A DNA stretch of 64,000 nucleotides from Melampsora larici-populina 98AG31 (Eukaryota > Basidiomycota > Pucciniomycetes > Pucciniales > Melampsoraceae), in contig NW_006768765.1 of NCBI RefSeq assembly GCF_000204055.1, positions 746,798 to 810,797 of the forward strand, in the 5' to 3' direction. Below the pieces are notes generated by a model. The model did no database searches and was not told where the DNA came from. It saw nothing but the letters and a program-made list of their open reading frames with translations. Shown here in pieces: positions 22,866 through 35,588 of this stretch (within the stretch, counting starts at the first letter, position 1; every line of letters begins with the position of its first letter). Position numbers and translations under genes: made by a program.

Positions 22866-23316
22866 GAGGATTGCAGAAGATTGAGGATGGTCAAAGAAGA
22901 TTCAGGATAATCAAAGAAGATCGAGGACGGTCAAAGAAGATTCAGGACGGGTGACAAAGAAATAAGAAGATCAAGGACAGTTGACAAAGAAATAAGAAGA
23001 TTGAGGACGCTTGACAAAGATTGAAGAATATTGAGGACGGTCGACAAAGAAAGAAGAAGATTGAGGACGGTCGACAAAGAAAGAAGAAGATCAAGGACAG
23101 TTGACAAAGATTGAGGACGGTTGACAAAGAAAGAAGAAGATCAAGGACGGTTGACGAAGAAAAAAGAAGATCGAGGACGGTTGAGGAAGAAAGAAGAAGA
23201 TTGAGGACGGTTGACAAAGAAAGAAGAAGAACGAGGAGGGTTGATGAAGAAAAAAGAAGATCAAGGACAGTTGACAAAGATTGAGGAAGATCGAGGACAA
23301 TCGAAGAGGATTGATG
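22866..23316. repeat. Minisatellite of about 27-30-bp units
   Basis: Around fifteen degenerate copies of GAAGAAGATTGAGGACGG followed by TTGACAAAGAAA. It begins at the upstream edge of the integrase gene. Minus-strand open frames here (22942-23651) are Phe/Leu/Ser low-complexity artefacts of the repeat. Confidence 0.9.
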
Positions 23317-23837
23317 ATGATGAAAGAGGTTTTGGAGGAGAGCAAGACAGGAAGCAGGTACTTTGAAGCTCTTGAGACAGATGGTAGAATGTCTCCGGTC
23401 GGAGGTGTTGATACCTGTGAGACTGAGCTTGTAGCTAGTTGGCCAACATGTGGTTTTTGGCTGCAGTAGAATCTAACATTGGTGTTTGAATTGTACAGTT
23501 TGAGAAACGTATTTTTTGGTTTTTGGTTTTTGGTTTTTGATCTTTGATTTTTTGATTTTTTGGTGTTGCTGGTACTTTTTGTCAAAAGGTGACAATGCAA
23601 TGAAAACAGTGTCGACCACTGGAAATTTGGGCAAAAAGGGGTTTCTGCCATGACTTTTACCCCAGTAGAGGGGTTTTATCCCTGTATTTGAGTATTTTCT
23701 GTAGTTTTGTCATTAATTTTTGAATTTTGCACCTGGGAATTGTGATTTTTGATTTTTGAAATTTTGCCTTGTCACTTTGGAACGTCTTGCATTCTGTATG
23801 AAACTGATATGATCATATCTATCAGCATACTGGAATT
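23317..23837. other. Non-coding, low-complexity stretch
   Basis: Contains a run of GGTTTTT/GATTTTT units (about 23510-23570). No supported gene. It may include the undetected left end of the following hAT remnant. Confidence 0.4.
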
Positions 23838-26322
23838 AAACGTAGATTCACTTGTAAATTTTGTAAGGGTGTGTTTACAAGAGGTGACAATGGTAATTCC
23901 AATTTGTATGGTAATCAAGATGGATACAAGAAGAGGAAACCGTGCTAAGGACAAGCCAAGGCAATCCAAGCCAATTTTGATCTACCTCCAACTTGGAAAG
24001 ATCTTAACAAACCTGTTCAAGTTGCATTCAAATCTGGCAACACGATGAAGTCCTTTTTATCTCAGACAAGCTTTAGTGTTGAGTTATTGAACGTTGTATT
24101 AGTCATATGGATCCTTCGCCATGTGCTACCTTGGCTTCAATTCCAGGATCCTACTTTACGAGCAGCCTTCAAACTGGGCAATCGCGCAGCACAAATTTGC
24201 TCTCCGAAGTGGGAAGCCACAACTGCAAAGGAGCTCTTTTTCTCTTTGTATAATGTTGTCATAAATCAAATTCAGGTAGGATTTTAATTATTAATTTTTT
24301 AATTCATTTCAATCACATCCAACTTACCATTTTTTGGTTATACAGAACAACTCGAGTATGTTTTCTTTGGCTCATGACGGATGGACTACCAAAGGAAACC
24401 GGATGGCATTCATTGGTGTCATGGTCAACTACATTGATGATAAATGGAACTATGTGATGGTTCACTTAACTTTGAAATTGGTGACGTGGCATCACTGCGG
24501 AGATCTGCTAGCACGACCAGTGGCTTGAAATTTAATCCGACATGGATTACATAAGAAAGTAGGTGTTCCACACCTTTATAAGTTTTTCTTTGTTTAAATA
24601 TTTGGTCTGATTCCCATTTATTCCTTGGATGATAGGCCAGACGACCAATTCTGGTTCTTCAAACGGACCAATGGCTTGTGAGATGGCCCAATTGTTTGCT
24701 GAATGTGAATCTCCTGTTCACTGGTCACCAAAGAAAGCTCATGTCAAATGCTTTTGTCATAAGCTTGCTTTAATGGTAAGTCACGGACTCAAGTCTCTCG
24801 ACATCAGTGCTGGACACATCAAGCCTACCACCCAGCCTGGATTGTTGGTTCCAATCCCCACCGTTTGACTCAATGACAATGAGGACAGCTTACTCAAATC
24901 TGAAGACTCAGACAAGGAACAAGGCGCTTTGGTACCCGAACCATCTGGAAATGAAACTTTGTCAGAGGAGCCTTCTGACAGGATTATCCAATCAGCTGAT
25001 GTTGTGGCGCCCAGTGTCCATAAGGTGAGCTGAGCTTCAAGTTTTCACACTCAATATCTTTTTAATCTGATACAATTTCTTTTCTTCAATCAGGTTGACA
25101 AACTCATTCAAATGACTTGCTCAAGTTCATCAAGACAAAATTATTTTGCTAAAAAAGCAAAAGAGCAAGGACTTTGAACGCTCACAGTTGGCTATGGTGT
25201 TAGATGGAATGTCAAAGCTGACAGTCGTCGTAGGGCTTGTGAAGGAAAGGATGTAGGTCACTTCTTTTTCTTAATTGGTATCATTATCACTTACATTAAT
25301 AATGGGTTTATAGATTCTAAACTCCATGACCTCAATGGATAGGAAAACCAACAAATACTATTGTGGCCTTTCCCTGTGCGACAAGGAGTGGGACACTGTG
25401 GAGGCTTTGAATCCAGTACTTGAGGTAAATATTTTATGTTGATTTCTTTGTCTGGCACGGCTGATATTGTTTATTTGTACAGGTATTTGAGGATGCAACC
25501 TTTTGTATGCAGGGGGATTTTTCCTCTGGGTGTAAGGTGCTCGCAGAATGCCTGCGCATCAAGAAGAAGCTCAAAACGCTCAGGGAGGACATGATTTATC
25601 CGAGTATTGTCACTGGTATTGATGACATGCTTTTATGGCTCAAAAAGTATCAGGACGAATCATTGGACACTGATATAATTGTCATTGCTACAATTCTTAA
25701 TCCTTGCCGACACCTCAAATTTATTCAGGACTTTTACCCAAACGCAAGTGTCTCAGCTCAAGCATCAATAAATGAAGCATTCCAGCATTGCGTGTCCAAC
25801 TGGATTCCCAAAGAAATTCAAACTGAGTCTCCACCTCAACTGCCTACCGCAGCCAAAGTTGCGGACAAGTTTGATATGTTTGTGGCAGCCACCAATAATA
25901 TGCCCACCTCAACAGAACACAAACATGAGCGAACTGATTACCTTTCAGGTAATTTGGTATTCAACCCGACAAGAACCCTTTGGAGTGGTGGCGGGTGAGT
26001 TTTTTTTAGCTTTTCCATTTCTTGATACTAATGTAACACTTGAACATAGAAGCACAAAAAGAGATTTCCAGTTCTTGCTGCAATGGCAAGGGATTACTTG
26101 TCAATCTCAGCCACTACATGCTGTTGTGAACAATCGTTTTTGTCTGCAGCAGATGTGGCTGATCCTGGTCAAGGACCCATACTGCCCAATACAATAACTT
26201 GTAAAGTAGGATGTAGGGAATGGATTAAGAATGGGATTGTACCCACGGATAAATTTGAAGAAGCCGTGAAATACTTGAAGCAATGTGAGGATTGTGTGAA
26301 GAAGAAATTAAAAAATGATTAG
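23838..26322 (+). pseudogene. Decayed hAT-family transposase
   Basis: The same family as the transposase at 9514-13089 but more decayed. Seen in order: BED-type finger (FTCKFCKGVFTRGDNGN...), core motif LAHDGWTTKGNRMAFIG, TTNSGSSNGPMACEM, CFCHKLALMVSHGL, TVGYGVRWNVKADSRR, and the C-terminal dimerisation domain (KKRFPVLAAMARDYLSI, then CCCEQSFLSAADV). In-frame stops lie at 23946-23948 (TAA), 24526-24528, 24866-24868 and 25175-25177 (all TGA preceded by T). A one-base frame change near 25970 falls just before NPLEWWR. No terminal inverted repeats were found. With at least four stops and a frameshift it is not functional. Confidence 0.85.
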
Positions 26323-26701
26323 TATTCTATCATCTGTATCTTTTTGTTTTCCCCTTTTTTCTATGTGGATTTATCTCATTAATTTTTCGTTTTATGTCTT
26401 TTTTTATTGTTGTCATTGATTAGTGTTTTGATTTATGTCTTTTTTCTCATCACATCCTTACACTGTGAATATAATGTATCTTTCTGAGGTGAAAAATGAT
26501 TACACATATTTCACAAAATGATTAAAAATGCATTAATTCTGCATTACCAATCATTTTGTGCATTAAATTCAATTGTTTTTCACCTTGGAAAAATACATTA
26601 TTTTTGCAGTGTTATTGGGATGTTTCAGTGTTTTTCAATACAAATATGTTTTTGTCAGTTTTTTTATAATTCCAACCGCGATGACCAAAATCTGAGCTTC
26701 A
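26323..26701. other. Gene-free AT-rich stretch
   Basis: Downstream of the hAT remnant; TTTT-rich, with no feature I can support. Confidence 0.35.
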
Positions 26702-26801
26702 GATGGTCATTGCAAGACGATACGTTACGGTGCTGCCGTACCAAAACCGGTTATGGGCTACGGTCCTCCACCCATTACAGTACAAAACGGTCATTCTGAG
26801 T

Positions 26802-26850
26802 ACGGTCTACCGTAGCGTTACTGATTACCCATAACGCTATGGTAGATCGT
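26802..26850. repeat. Hairpin with 19-bp arms
   Basis: ACGGTCTACCGTAGCGTTA (26802-26820) pairs with 26832-26850 at 17 of 19 positions across an 11-base loop. The surrounding 26715-26900 repeats words such as TTATGGGCTACGG and is GC-richer than its neighbours, suggesting a small foldback insertion. Confidence 0.7.
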
Positions 26851-26899
26851 GTTGAGGTCCGAGTGTTGCTCTTGGTCTCACACATCCATAGCGGGATTT

Positions 26900-29800
26900 G
26901 TAGGTCCTCTCTAGCCTCTGAGGGAAACATTTAGGTGGCCAGGAAACCTGGATGTATTGGTGAGATTAAAACCCTAATCATATATACATAGTAAGAGGTC
27001 TACCAACTCAGAATTGATGTGAAGTGGGGTGTGCAGGATCACAGTCCTTGGATGAGACCTTTGAGATTAGAAGAGATTGAAAAATCTCAACCCATAATAT
27101 TCCCTAACTTGCATGTGGTGGAAGAAAACACTACACCACCATGTAGTTTTCAACATGATTCACAGCGTCAGAAGAAGTGGTAAATTGTGAATCATGGATC
27201 AAACTTCCCACATAAGTTGTTGAAACAAATATATGTTTGTCACTTCTCTGATTGTGAGGATTTTTGGCATGAGCAGTTTTATGATCTTATTTATTCATGG
27301 AATTTGTTTTATTTGAAATTCAAGTGCCTTACACCACTTGTTGGCCATCTGTCCAAACTTTACCTTGATCAAATCTGGCTTGCAGTGTACCCAGAAGTGT
27401 GGGGCGTGGCAAAGCATAACACCCAGCGGAGGCGCTCCATTGCTTGGGAAGCTCAGACCCAGGGAGTTGTGTCTCCCGCTGACATTTGGGTACCAAAAAA
27501 TTGGGGTCCTGCGCTTTCCACTGCCATCTCAGAAGCTTCTGGCGCCCATGATTCTATCTCCACTCAGATCTGGCCTTTCAATCAACAAGTCACAACTTTT
27601 CAATCAACACCTTCTCCATTGATACCTCTTCACTTCCCTTAGATCAGTAGTGATGCCATGTACTGAAGGCAAGTACTTTACTCTTTGAATCCTAGCTGTC
27701 CTTCTCATTGACTTGTATCAGTTGATGATCTTAGACATATATCTGCCTTCCTTTTAGAAAAACTTCACATAATCAACACAACTTCAACAATCTCACACAT
27801 ATCAATTGTTTCAAGTCACATGATAACACAATCAAAGTCAAATTAAGAAATGGTTATGATCTTATTATAGTTGTATACCAGCTCACATCTTGCATAACTC
27901 TAATTTTAGAAGCAAGGATGATTAGATATCAAGTTGTATATACAAATCTTTCAAGATTGATCAAATCAAAGAGTTTCCCAATTTGATAATCAAAACTGAA
28001 CCAATACAATCCAAATTAGTGCTTGCTGTTGTCTCAACAACTATATCTCATTAGCTCATTGGCTATCGATCAACTGTTGTGTCAGAAGACAAGAATCTCA
28101 GATTCTGTTTTAACAAGAATCTGCTTCAGAAATATCATTACCTCTTTCTTCAAATGAAAGATCTCCAATTGTATCTCCAATCTTTAAAAATCAAATTTTA
28201 TCCGAAGTAGTTGTTAGTTCTTCAAACCCAATCCAAATAAAACACAACCCCTCTATACATGATATCATTTTATTTACACTCTTTTACATACTTTCACAAT
28301 ACTAGTTTTTTATGTTTCTTTACCATCATTTATACACCATACATCAATGGTGAAAATTCTCACTTTGAAAAACAAATCACTTCTTTTTTGGCTGTAGCGC
28401 TGTGAAGCACTGCTGGACAAAAGTTCTGCTATCCGCTGCTAAATTTTTCAAAAAAAAATACCTCACTACCCTTGAAGTCCCCATCTTGAGCAAGCTAGAT
28501 TTGCGCTATGCTGCCCAAAATGTGGTTGGCAGTGCTACAAGCAAGAGTTGCCTTAATCTAAATTGTCAATTTTAAAAGAGTATTGGACTTGATCCTACTT
28601 TTCACTTTTGTCTTACAAAGTGATGCTATGTCAATACCAGATCAAAACAATATTTATACTATCAACAATTCAAATCTCCTGTTTTTTAGTTCCCTTTGCC
28701 AAAAGAATTGCCCCTTCAATACCTGAGGGCAATAAATTACCCAAGGTTATCAATAGTCATCCTGTTAGTAAAATCAGAGCTTGCCTACAACATGAATCTA
28801 CTGAATCCCTTCTTCAAAGCCCAAATGGTGTAGAAATATAGGGGAATTCCTATGACTTGCTTGATGTTCCATAATCTGATGAAAGAAAGAGAAGATTTAC
28901 ATTTGGCTTGAATCTTCCTTGTGAGGATTTGTCAGTTGACTCAGAAAGAACAAGATATGGTAAATCAAGTTGATGATTCTAAACACCATCAAGGATCACA
29001 CCTCCATTTTAATCATTGTGTGATCCCTTTCTACTCAAAGGCAACCAATGAGCTGACTAAGGCTTCTGACACAAACAGCAAAAAGCAGATCAAGTGCTCT
29101 AGTGGAACTAGTTTAACCACTAGTAACACACTCATGATATCTGAACCTGCAGGCCTTCAACTATCACCAGCCTTACGATCCGTAGACACACTCAAGGTAG
29201 CCCAAAAGGAATTGGAGGGGAAAATCTTGTTTGAAAAATAAACTTTCAAAGAAATTGGAAAATGAGCTGTCCTTGCAGATGACAAAGTTATGAAGACAGG
29301 AGAAACTTGGAAAATGGTGTCACCTCAACAGGAGATCTGGTTTCAACTGAAAAAACAGGGAAACATAATTTCCAGCAAGGCAGGTTTGAAACCCAGAGGC
29401 AAAAAGGCACATTGTTGTTTTCAGAACCTTGAAAAAGATATGCAAGATAAATTTGTTCATGATACAAAATCCCAGACAAAATCAAAGCACATCTCTAAAG
29501 CTATATTGGCATCCAGTAATCATCTGGCAAAGGGATTTTCAGAAAGTCTCCAAATCATTCATTCAGTGAGTCCAGTCAAAATGAATAAATTGACCAATGA
29601 TGGACAGGCTTGCATTCAAAAAATTTTGGGTAGTTGGGAGCAAGTAAACTGGAAAGTTCAATTGTGCTGTTTCCAATTATTGGTATGTCAAATCGTTCAT
29701 AAACATATACCCCTCTCCAAATATTGGGCCACTGGAAGAAATCAAGCCAATACTCAAGAACATCAAATGGTATTATGTGGAGTCTTTGAATAGTTGATAT

Positions 29801-32260
29801 AGAGCATATACCTACAAAGATAAGAAGCAGATTGAGACCTGTTAATATTCCGTCAATAACAGTTAACAGTACCAAGCAGAAAAAGGTTTATTCCCGGAAT
29901 TGGAGGTACAGCCTGACCAAACCCCTTATGTCTATCATCATAAGATGCCTTCCCACAAAGAATTATGCAGTGAAAATATACTCTTGAAACAAAATCACCA
30001 CAAACACTGCAAACATTAATCAACTTCCCCAAGTGGGCAGGAAAAAATGATTGGGAGTATCATTTATCATAAAATGATCTATCACTCCACACCTGATCCA
30101 TATCACCCACACTACATATGTGTAGCAGGCTCAGTGAATTGGTGGTTATCATGTACATACAGTTCTGCTCAGTTATCTGCTCAGCAGGATGAGTTATTCA
30201 TATGTAATACATGCTGTAACTTTTTTCAGATTGACAAAAGCATTCAAAAGATAGACTACATACACTGACTCAACCTTTTGGTGTAATCTCATCAACTCAA
30301 CTGCATGTAATACCCTTTCTGTTACTAAGAAATAGCTTCAAAAATATTGCCTGAGCAGCTACAGAATTATATGTAGTGAATTCTTGGGACAACTTTTTCC
30401 AAGTCAAAAAAGTTACATGTTGTATAACATGTGATTTATATATTTTGATGGGCAAAAAACTGAGCAGACCTGTATGTACATGATAGAAAACTATTTACTT
30501 AGTGTACTGCACATATGTAGTGTGGGTGTTGAGGCTCAGGTGAGCGGTATTGGATCTTTTTATGACAAACTGTACTATTAATCATTTTCCTCTTCCAATG
30601 TGGGGAAGTTGAATGATGTTCACAGTGAAAAGGACTCTCACTTGAATCAAAAGTCTAAGAAAGAAGGTTTGGAAGATTAAGGTTTAAAAGGCATCACTGA
30701 AAATTATTGACCAGCATTTCACACAGATGGAACAGAAAAGAGTAAGCTTTCCAAAATTTTGGAAAGGAGACTTTGATGACATGACACATAAGGCCAAGAG
30801 TCACCTCCTCCCGGACCCTGGTTTCCTTGGTTTGATCCAGCTCTTACATCCTTTTGAAAGCAAAGGAAACCAAAAACGCCTGTAGTCTTGGATGGATTCC
30901 AGTTTCAGCAAGTACTTCTCAGAGGGTGGGGAAAAGATGATTTGGAAAGGGCTTGTCAGAAGTATCCACGGAGTCTGGAAAGCTTAGTTGAATGCAATGA
31001 AGATCCTGTTATCTCATTGGCTCACTTGTCAAAGTTGAACATTGTAAGGAAGCAAGAATTGCAATAATTCTTTCCTTGGACTTTAGAAGGTATGGCAGAG
31101 ATGGGAAGGATCATCAAATGTTCAAAAATTGTACTTCAAAACCCAGCTTGAGTTCACAGATGCTCTTGAGGAAGCATATGCAAAACATGTTTTGCTTCAT
31201 TGATATTACAACCTTCACATTTCAAATATTTGATTTCAATGTCATTGTCTTGTAAAATCTTTGCAAAGGAAAATTGGAATTTTCATGGAGCATGCAATAT
31301 TTCTGACCCTGAGCCACTTTTTTCAAATTCAATGGTTGAAGTTCCTTGTCAAACACATCTTCAAAGGTGAGGTAATGTTGACTGAATTTTTCATCCAATA
31401 AAAATTTCTCATCTATAGCTTTTACTAAAATTTAAAAGCTACCTAACTGAGTCATTTCACATGAGCATTAACTAAAAATTTAATAACTCAATAACTGGTC
31501 TGTACCCAGCCAGTATGATTTCTTCTCCATCTTGGGAAAGACAGTTAAATGAGTAAATCATACTCTTCCCATAACAATCATGTATTCCAGAGATATGATG
31601 GTCAATTGCATGAAACAATCTTGAAATTCATCCATCCAAATATAGTTGCACATAGAGCTCATGGAACCTATCCAGAATTCAAAGATCATTGGTGGATGTC
31701 CGCATCATCCTGGGGCTACATATACAGCAATCCAGTAACATAGGATCCAGAGGTGTACCTTTTCTGTTGGTGGATGTCAACTGAAACATGGAGATCTCCT
31801 CAAGCCTCTCAAATCCCTCACTCAAACCAAATCAAAGTCAATTCATTCATTATTGATCATTCAATTCCTACTCGATCCATTCACCCAATTTCACTCTCAG
31901 CACTTTTCCCAACCCAGAAAAAAAAATCATGCACGCACACAAAAGACAAAATAACAAAATAAACAAAATAACAAAACAATCAAATGATAAACAAGTTTTA
32001 AGGAAAAGAAAACAAACCAATCAGTAAGAAGACAAAAAACAGCTTCATTATCCATCTATCCATCTTTTCCTCTTTCAAATAAACAAGTAAAATGCAAAAA
32101 AAAGCTCAGTGCCAAGACAAAAATAATCACATAATAAATTTGAGTAAGCGTTATCTATGATCGTCATCATCATCATGTTAGAAAGAAATCGAGCAAGTAT
32201 GACCAAAGAAACAGTATCATATCATTTCCGATCTTATCAACATCCCTGCTTCTCTTTTGA
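26900..32260. other. Gene-poor region with decayed open frames
   Basis: I support no gene here. Open frames at 27187-27642, 28608-28841, 28921-29241, 29290-29793 (167 codons, Lys/Gln-rich) and 31549-31743 (plus) match no family I know. A longer stretch at about 30740-30880 reads plausibly (FPKFWKGDFDDMTHKAKSH) before hitting TAG, so a decayed gene is possible. GC-richer islands at 27400-27640 and 28390-28530 may be remnants of insertions. No RNA gene was recognised. Confidence 0.35.
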
Positions 32261-34661
32261 TCAAGTAGGTAAAAACTGTTGACTTTGACAGAACATTCCA
32301 CGAGCTATAAGGGTTGTTAAAGAATTGAGTAAAGAAAACACATCAAAACAAGATAAGATCAACCCAAATTCATCAAACATCATCAAAAACAAAACAAAAA
32401 ACTTACGTGTTCCTCTCCAAACAGTCAAAGACAATAAGATCCAAGCCACAAAGTTAACAGCAGCAAGTATAGTCCAGATTAAAGCCCAAACTAATGTACA
32501 CAAAACGAAAGAAAGATTGTGAGTTTTCTCCTGTCAAGCGCAGGCCTTGCAAAAAACCCGAATTTGACTTACTACCAGCTTTGACCATTGGGAATCGTTC
32601 CTCAAACATGACCGGACAACAAGGATTCATCTTTCTAAAGACTATAATCAAATCCTTTCAAACCTCAGCCTCTGCAAACGCAAATGATTTTGAACTGAAG
32701 GAAACAAAGAAGACTAACCAAAATCGTCCATAACGTCGAATAAGACATACCAAGAGCTCATCACTCCAACAAACAAAACAAAGTACCTCAAGATTCCAGC
32801 ATGATCAATGAACCAAAAACCAATCATAAGACCTATCACCCAGACACTTTAATCAGTTTCTGTCGCTTCTCAAATCGAAACAAGATGAAGAGATTTACCA
32901 ACTGCTCCTAACGTCAAGATTCGCGTCAATAACCCAGACGCCCACCAAAAAACAACTACTAGAGACATTCCAATTATGAAACTTGCTACTCTAATACGCA
33001 TGAAAGATATGTTGTCAGTACGATCCCCAGGACTTGATTTCATTCTTTTGTGCAACAGCGAGACACAAAGTACTCAACTTGGAAGCCAAAGTGTCGAATC
33101 CACAAAAGAGCATGACTCCACCGAAGAGGAAAGAAGAAAGGTATCCGGCGGGTAAACCGGCTGCAGGGTAAATTTGAGCTTCCATTCGAGTTGCCCCTCC
33201 CTCTGTAGGAGGACAAGGAAAGGAAAGATGAGCCAAAAGATCATCTCGAATTGAAACATGAAGTCAAGACAAATACTTACCATTAGGATCAATAGTCACA
33301 CTATCTAATCTAGCACCAGAACAAGCACAAGCTACCACATGACCAAACTCGTGCCAAGCCACCACCAATAATTTGATCGGGTAAATCAATTGTCGAATGA
33401 TATATAAATTCCAACTGACAAGTATAAAAACAAAATAAACCCCGATCGCAACTAGTTTTTTGGTCCAGTCAATGGGAAAAAATCAGTAAACAGATCAGAA
33501 TATATATAGATCAAACGTATGAAGAAGATCAAGACATACACAAGGTAGATGTTTGAGTAGGATTGGTAGGTGCAAGTTTTCCTGGGTATCGAAGACTTTC
33601 TTCACCAGGTTGACAAGGTCTATCACCAGGCAATCCATTGTTCTCATCTTGTACAGATGAACCAGGTTTAGCAACACCAGTGGCAACACTTCCACCAACA
33701 CCAATGGTCATAGTCGAAGTTGAATGTACGATTGTTGGTGTAGGTGTCATGAACACAGTTTGGGTTGAGGTGGTCTCTGTTGTTTGTTTTTGCGAAGAAA
33801 ACCAATGGATCTTAGTCATCGATCACAAAGAAGTACCACGCACAAACGTGAAAAGGAAAGACTTACGAGGTCCTACAACCACCACATTTCCTCCAGCTCC
33901 AACAGTTTGTGTTGCACCTGCGACAGTAACTGTCACCGTGCCACCGCCCTGCTGTCCAGAGGTATCGCCAACCGTGACAGTCACTACCTGTAATCCGTTT
34001 CCATTTGCGCCCCTATTTATTGAATAAATCGAATTCAAACTAAAATATCAGTAAAATAGATCAATGGCACTCGCATGAGTTATAAAAGGATGACAAACGC
34101 GGTGACAGTTATGGTATTGACAAAGACAGTGACAGTAGCATAGCCAGCCCAACGTTTGCCAAGGGCTCGAAAGGCTGGACTACCAGGTTGATGAACTAGA
34201 GCGGGTTGCGTTGGTAGTGCATCTGGAGGATCGAGTTCGTCACGCGGCTTAGTCAGATATCCCGGACCATAGTAAGGCGCGTAAGCGGATGGAGGAGCGG
34301 TTTGAAGAGGAGCAGGATACTGATCGAGATATTGAGTAGAGCACGGAGTAGGAGGTGAAGGCGGCGGTGGTCGAGGTGGCGGCGGTGGATTTTTTTGCTT
34401 TGAATGAGACTCTCGGAGAGTAAGACTAAGGTCCAAAGGTGATTTAGGATTGGAATCAAAGAATGATTCAAACCATGTCATCAAACGAGAGGGTTTAATC
34501 ACTTGATGAGGTCGGAATTGAAGTTGAGGACCTGGATCGGAGTATGAATCGGCGGACAAGACGAGAGGGAGGAGTAAAGTGAATGTGAAAAACACATAAT
34601 GAACTGAAGTGATGATTCTTCTTCTCTTCCTTCGGTTCATTTGATCGATTCGAGTGAGCAT
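32261..34661 (-). CDS. M50B-like membrane metallopeptidase with long secretory Pro/Thr-rich N-terminus
   Basis: The C-terminal part is a multi-spanning M50B-like protein. It contains the zinc-binding HEFGH in LLVVAWHEFGHVVACACSG, preceded by a membrane segment (AIGVYFVFILVSWNLYII). MEAQIYPAAGLPAGYLSS and a CGFDTLASK block follow, then further membrane helices, LRYFVLFVGVMSSWYVLFDV and MDD...FRKMN, as in fungal family members. Numerous short GT-AG introns join these pieces; the stop is at 32261-32263. Upstream exons stay open and in phase back to ATG 34661. They encode a signal-like hydrophobic segment (HYVFFTFTLLLPLVLSADS), a poly-Pro run and TVTVTV-type Thr/Val repeats. The N-terminal half may be a fused lumenal/extracellular region or a separate gene spliced in by my reading; the joint is TQTSTL/FAIGVYF across an intron near 33455-33541. 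The peptidase call is strong, the fusion moderate. Confidence 0.72.
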
Positions 34662-35588
34662 GCTGAGAAGAGAAGTGGAGAGGTTCGAGAATTAGAGAAA
34701 TGAGGTGAGTTTTGATTCCAAATTGAGATTGAGTGATGGGTCTTCTCTCGGAGGTTTTTAGAAGGGTATATTCTATCGAACTTGATGGTGATGATCGTTC
34801 TGATGATGACAATGCCAATGATGGTGATGGTGATGGTGATGATGGTAATGGTGATGGAGAAGAAGTTAAAGTGGATATGGTACAAATCAAGTCATGTGTG
34901 AGTGTACAAATCAAAATCACAGTGGTACAAAGTAGAAATTCAAAGTCAAGTCAAGTTCTGTGAAAAGTGTATTTACCCTTCTTCCCTTTGTTTAAACGCG
35001 ACTTTGATGAAATCTGAAGCTTTCAATCTGTTTCTAGATATCGATTTGCTTTCTTGGTATTGGATATTTCAAACTATCTTGGCCTTGTCCGCTCAAACAT
35101 CTTTCCAAGCACTCTCATGTCACTCAAAAATCATCAACTTTTGGTTCCAAAAAAGTGTAAAACTCCTCCTGTTCTTCCGACCTTGTCACGTGATCTGCAA
35201 AACCAGGTCGCGTCTTTCAAGTCAGATGCTTCAAATATCCCTGTGTCTATTGAAAGCCACCCAAACAAAGAAGAACTTGAGCTTGTCTCCATGGTCTTCC
35301 AAAGTAACTGTTGACACAGCTATGAATTCATTCGATAATGGTCCATAACTAGAAACGAGCCATGATCAACATCAAAGAAAAATTTATTAGTTCAGAAACC
35401 CTTGCTGTGCTTCAGGTTTAACCAAATGCTCACATCGCTCGTGTACATAGCCCTTTCTCCTGGATCCAAGAGTACCTCATCGACTCAAATGAATGTGTGT
35501 TGTAATTTAATCCGCTCAACCTGACACTGTATCCGCATATAAAAACCCATGCATTTACCATATCATCGGCCACGCGATAAACTTTGGA
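34662..35588. other. Intergenic region with GATGGT microsatellite
   Basis: Upstream of the M50B-like gene. 34784-34862 is a GATGGT/GATGAT microsatellite giving an artefactual Asp/Gly open frame. Plus frame 35054-35314 is unconvincing. No RNA gene seen. Confidence 0.4.

Noticed and set aside
22942..23651. Long minus-strand open frames rich in Phe, Leu and Ser
   Set aside because: They arise from translating the GAAGAAGATTGAGGACGG minisatellite; no non-repetitive coding signal.
1..26900. A defence, toxin or virus-like multi-gene system in the left block
   Set aside because: Every sizeable frame could be assigned to DNA transposons or to an SNF2-family gene; no reverse transcriptase, capsid or toxin motif was seen.
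27187..27642. 151-codon open frame
   Set aside because: No recognisable motif, no splice or context support, and an overlapping open frame in another phase of similar quality.
34733..34963. Asp/Gly-rich open frame
   Set aside because: Produced by a GATGGT microsatellite in the leader region of the M50B-like gene.
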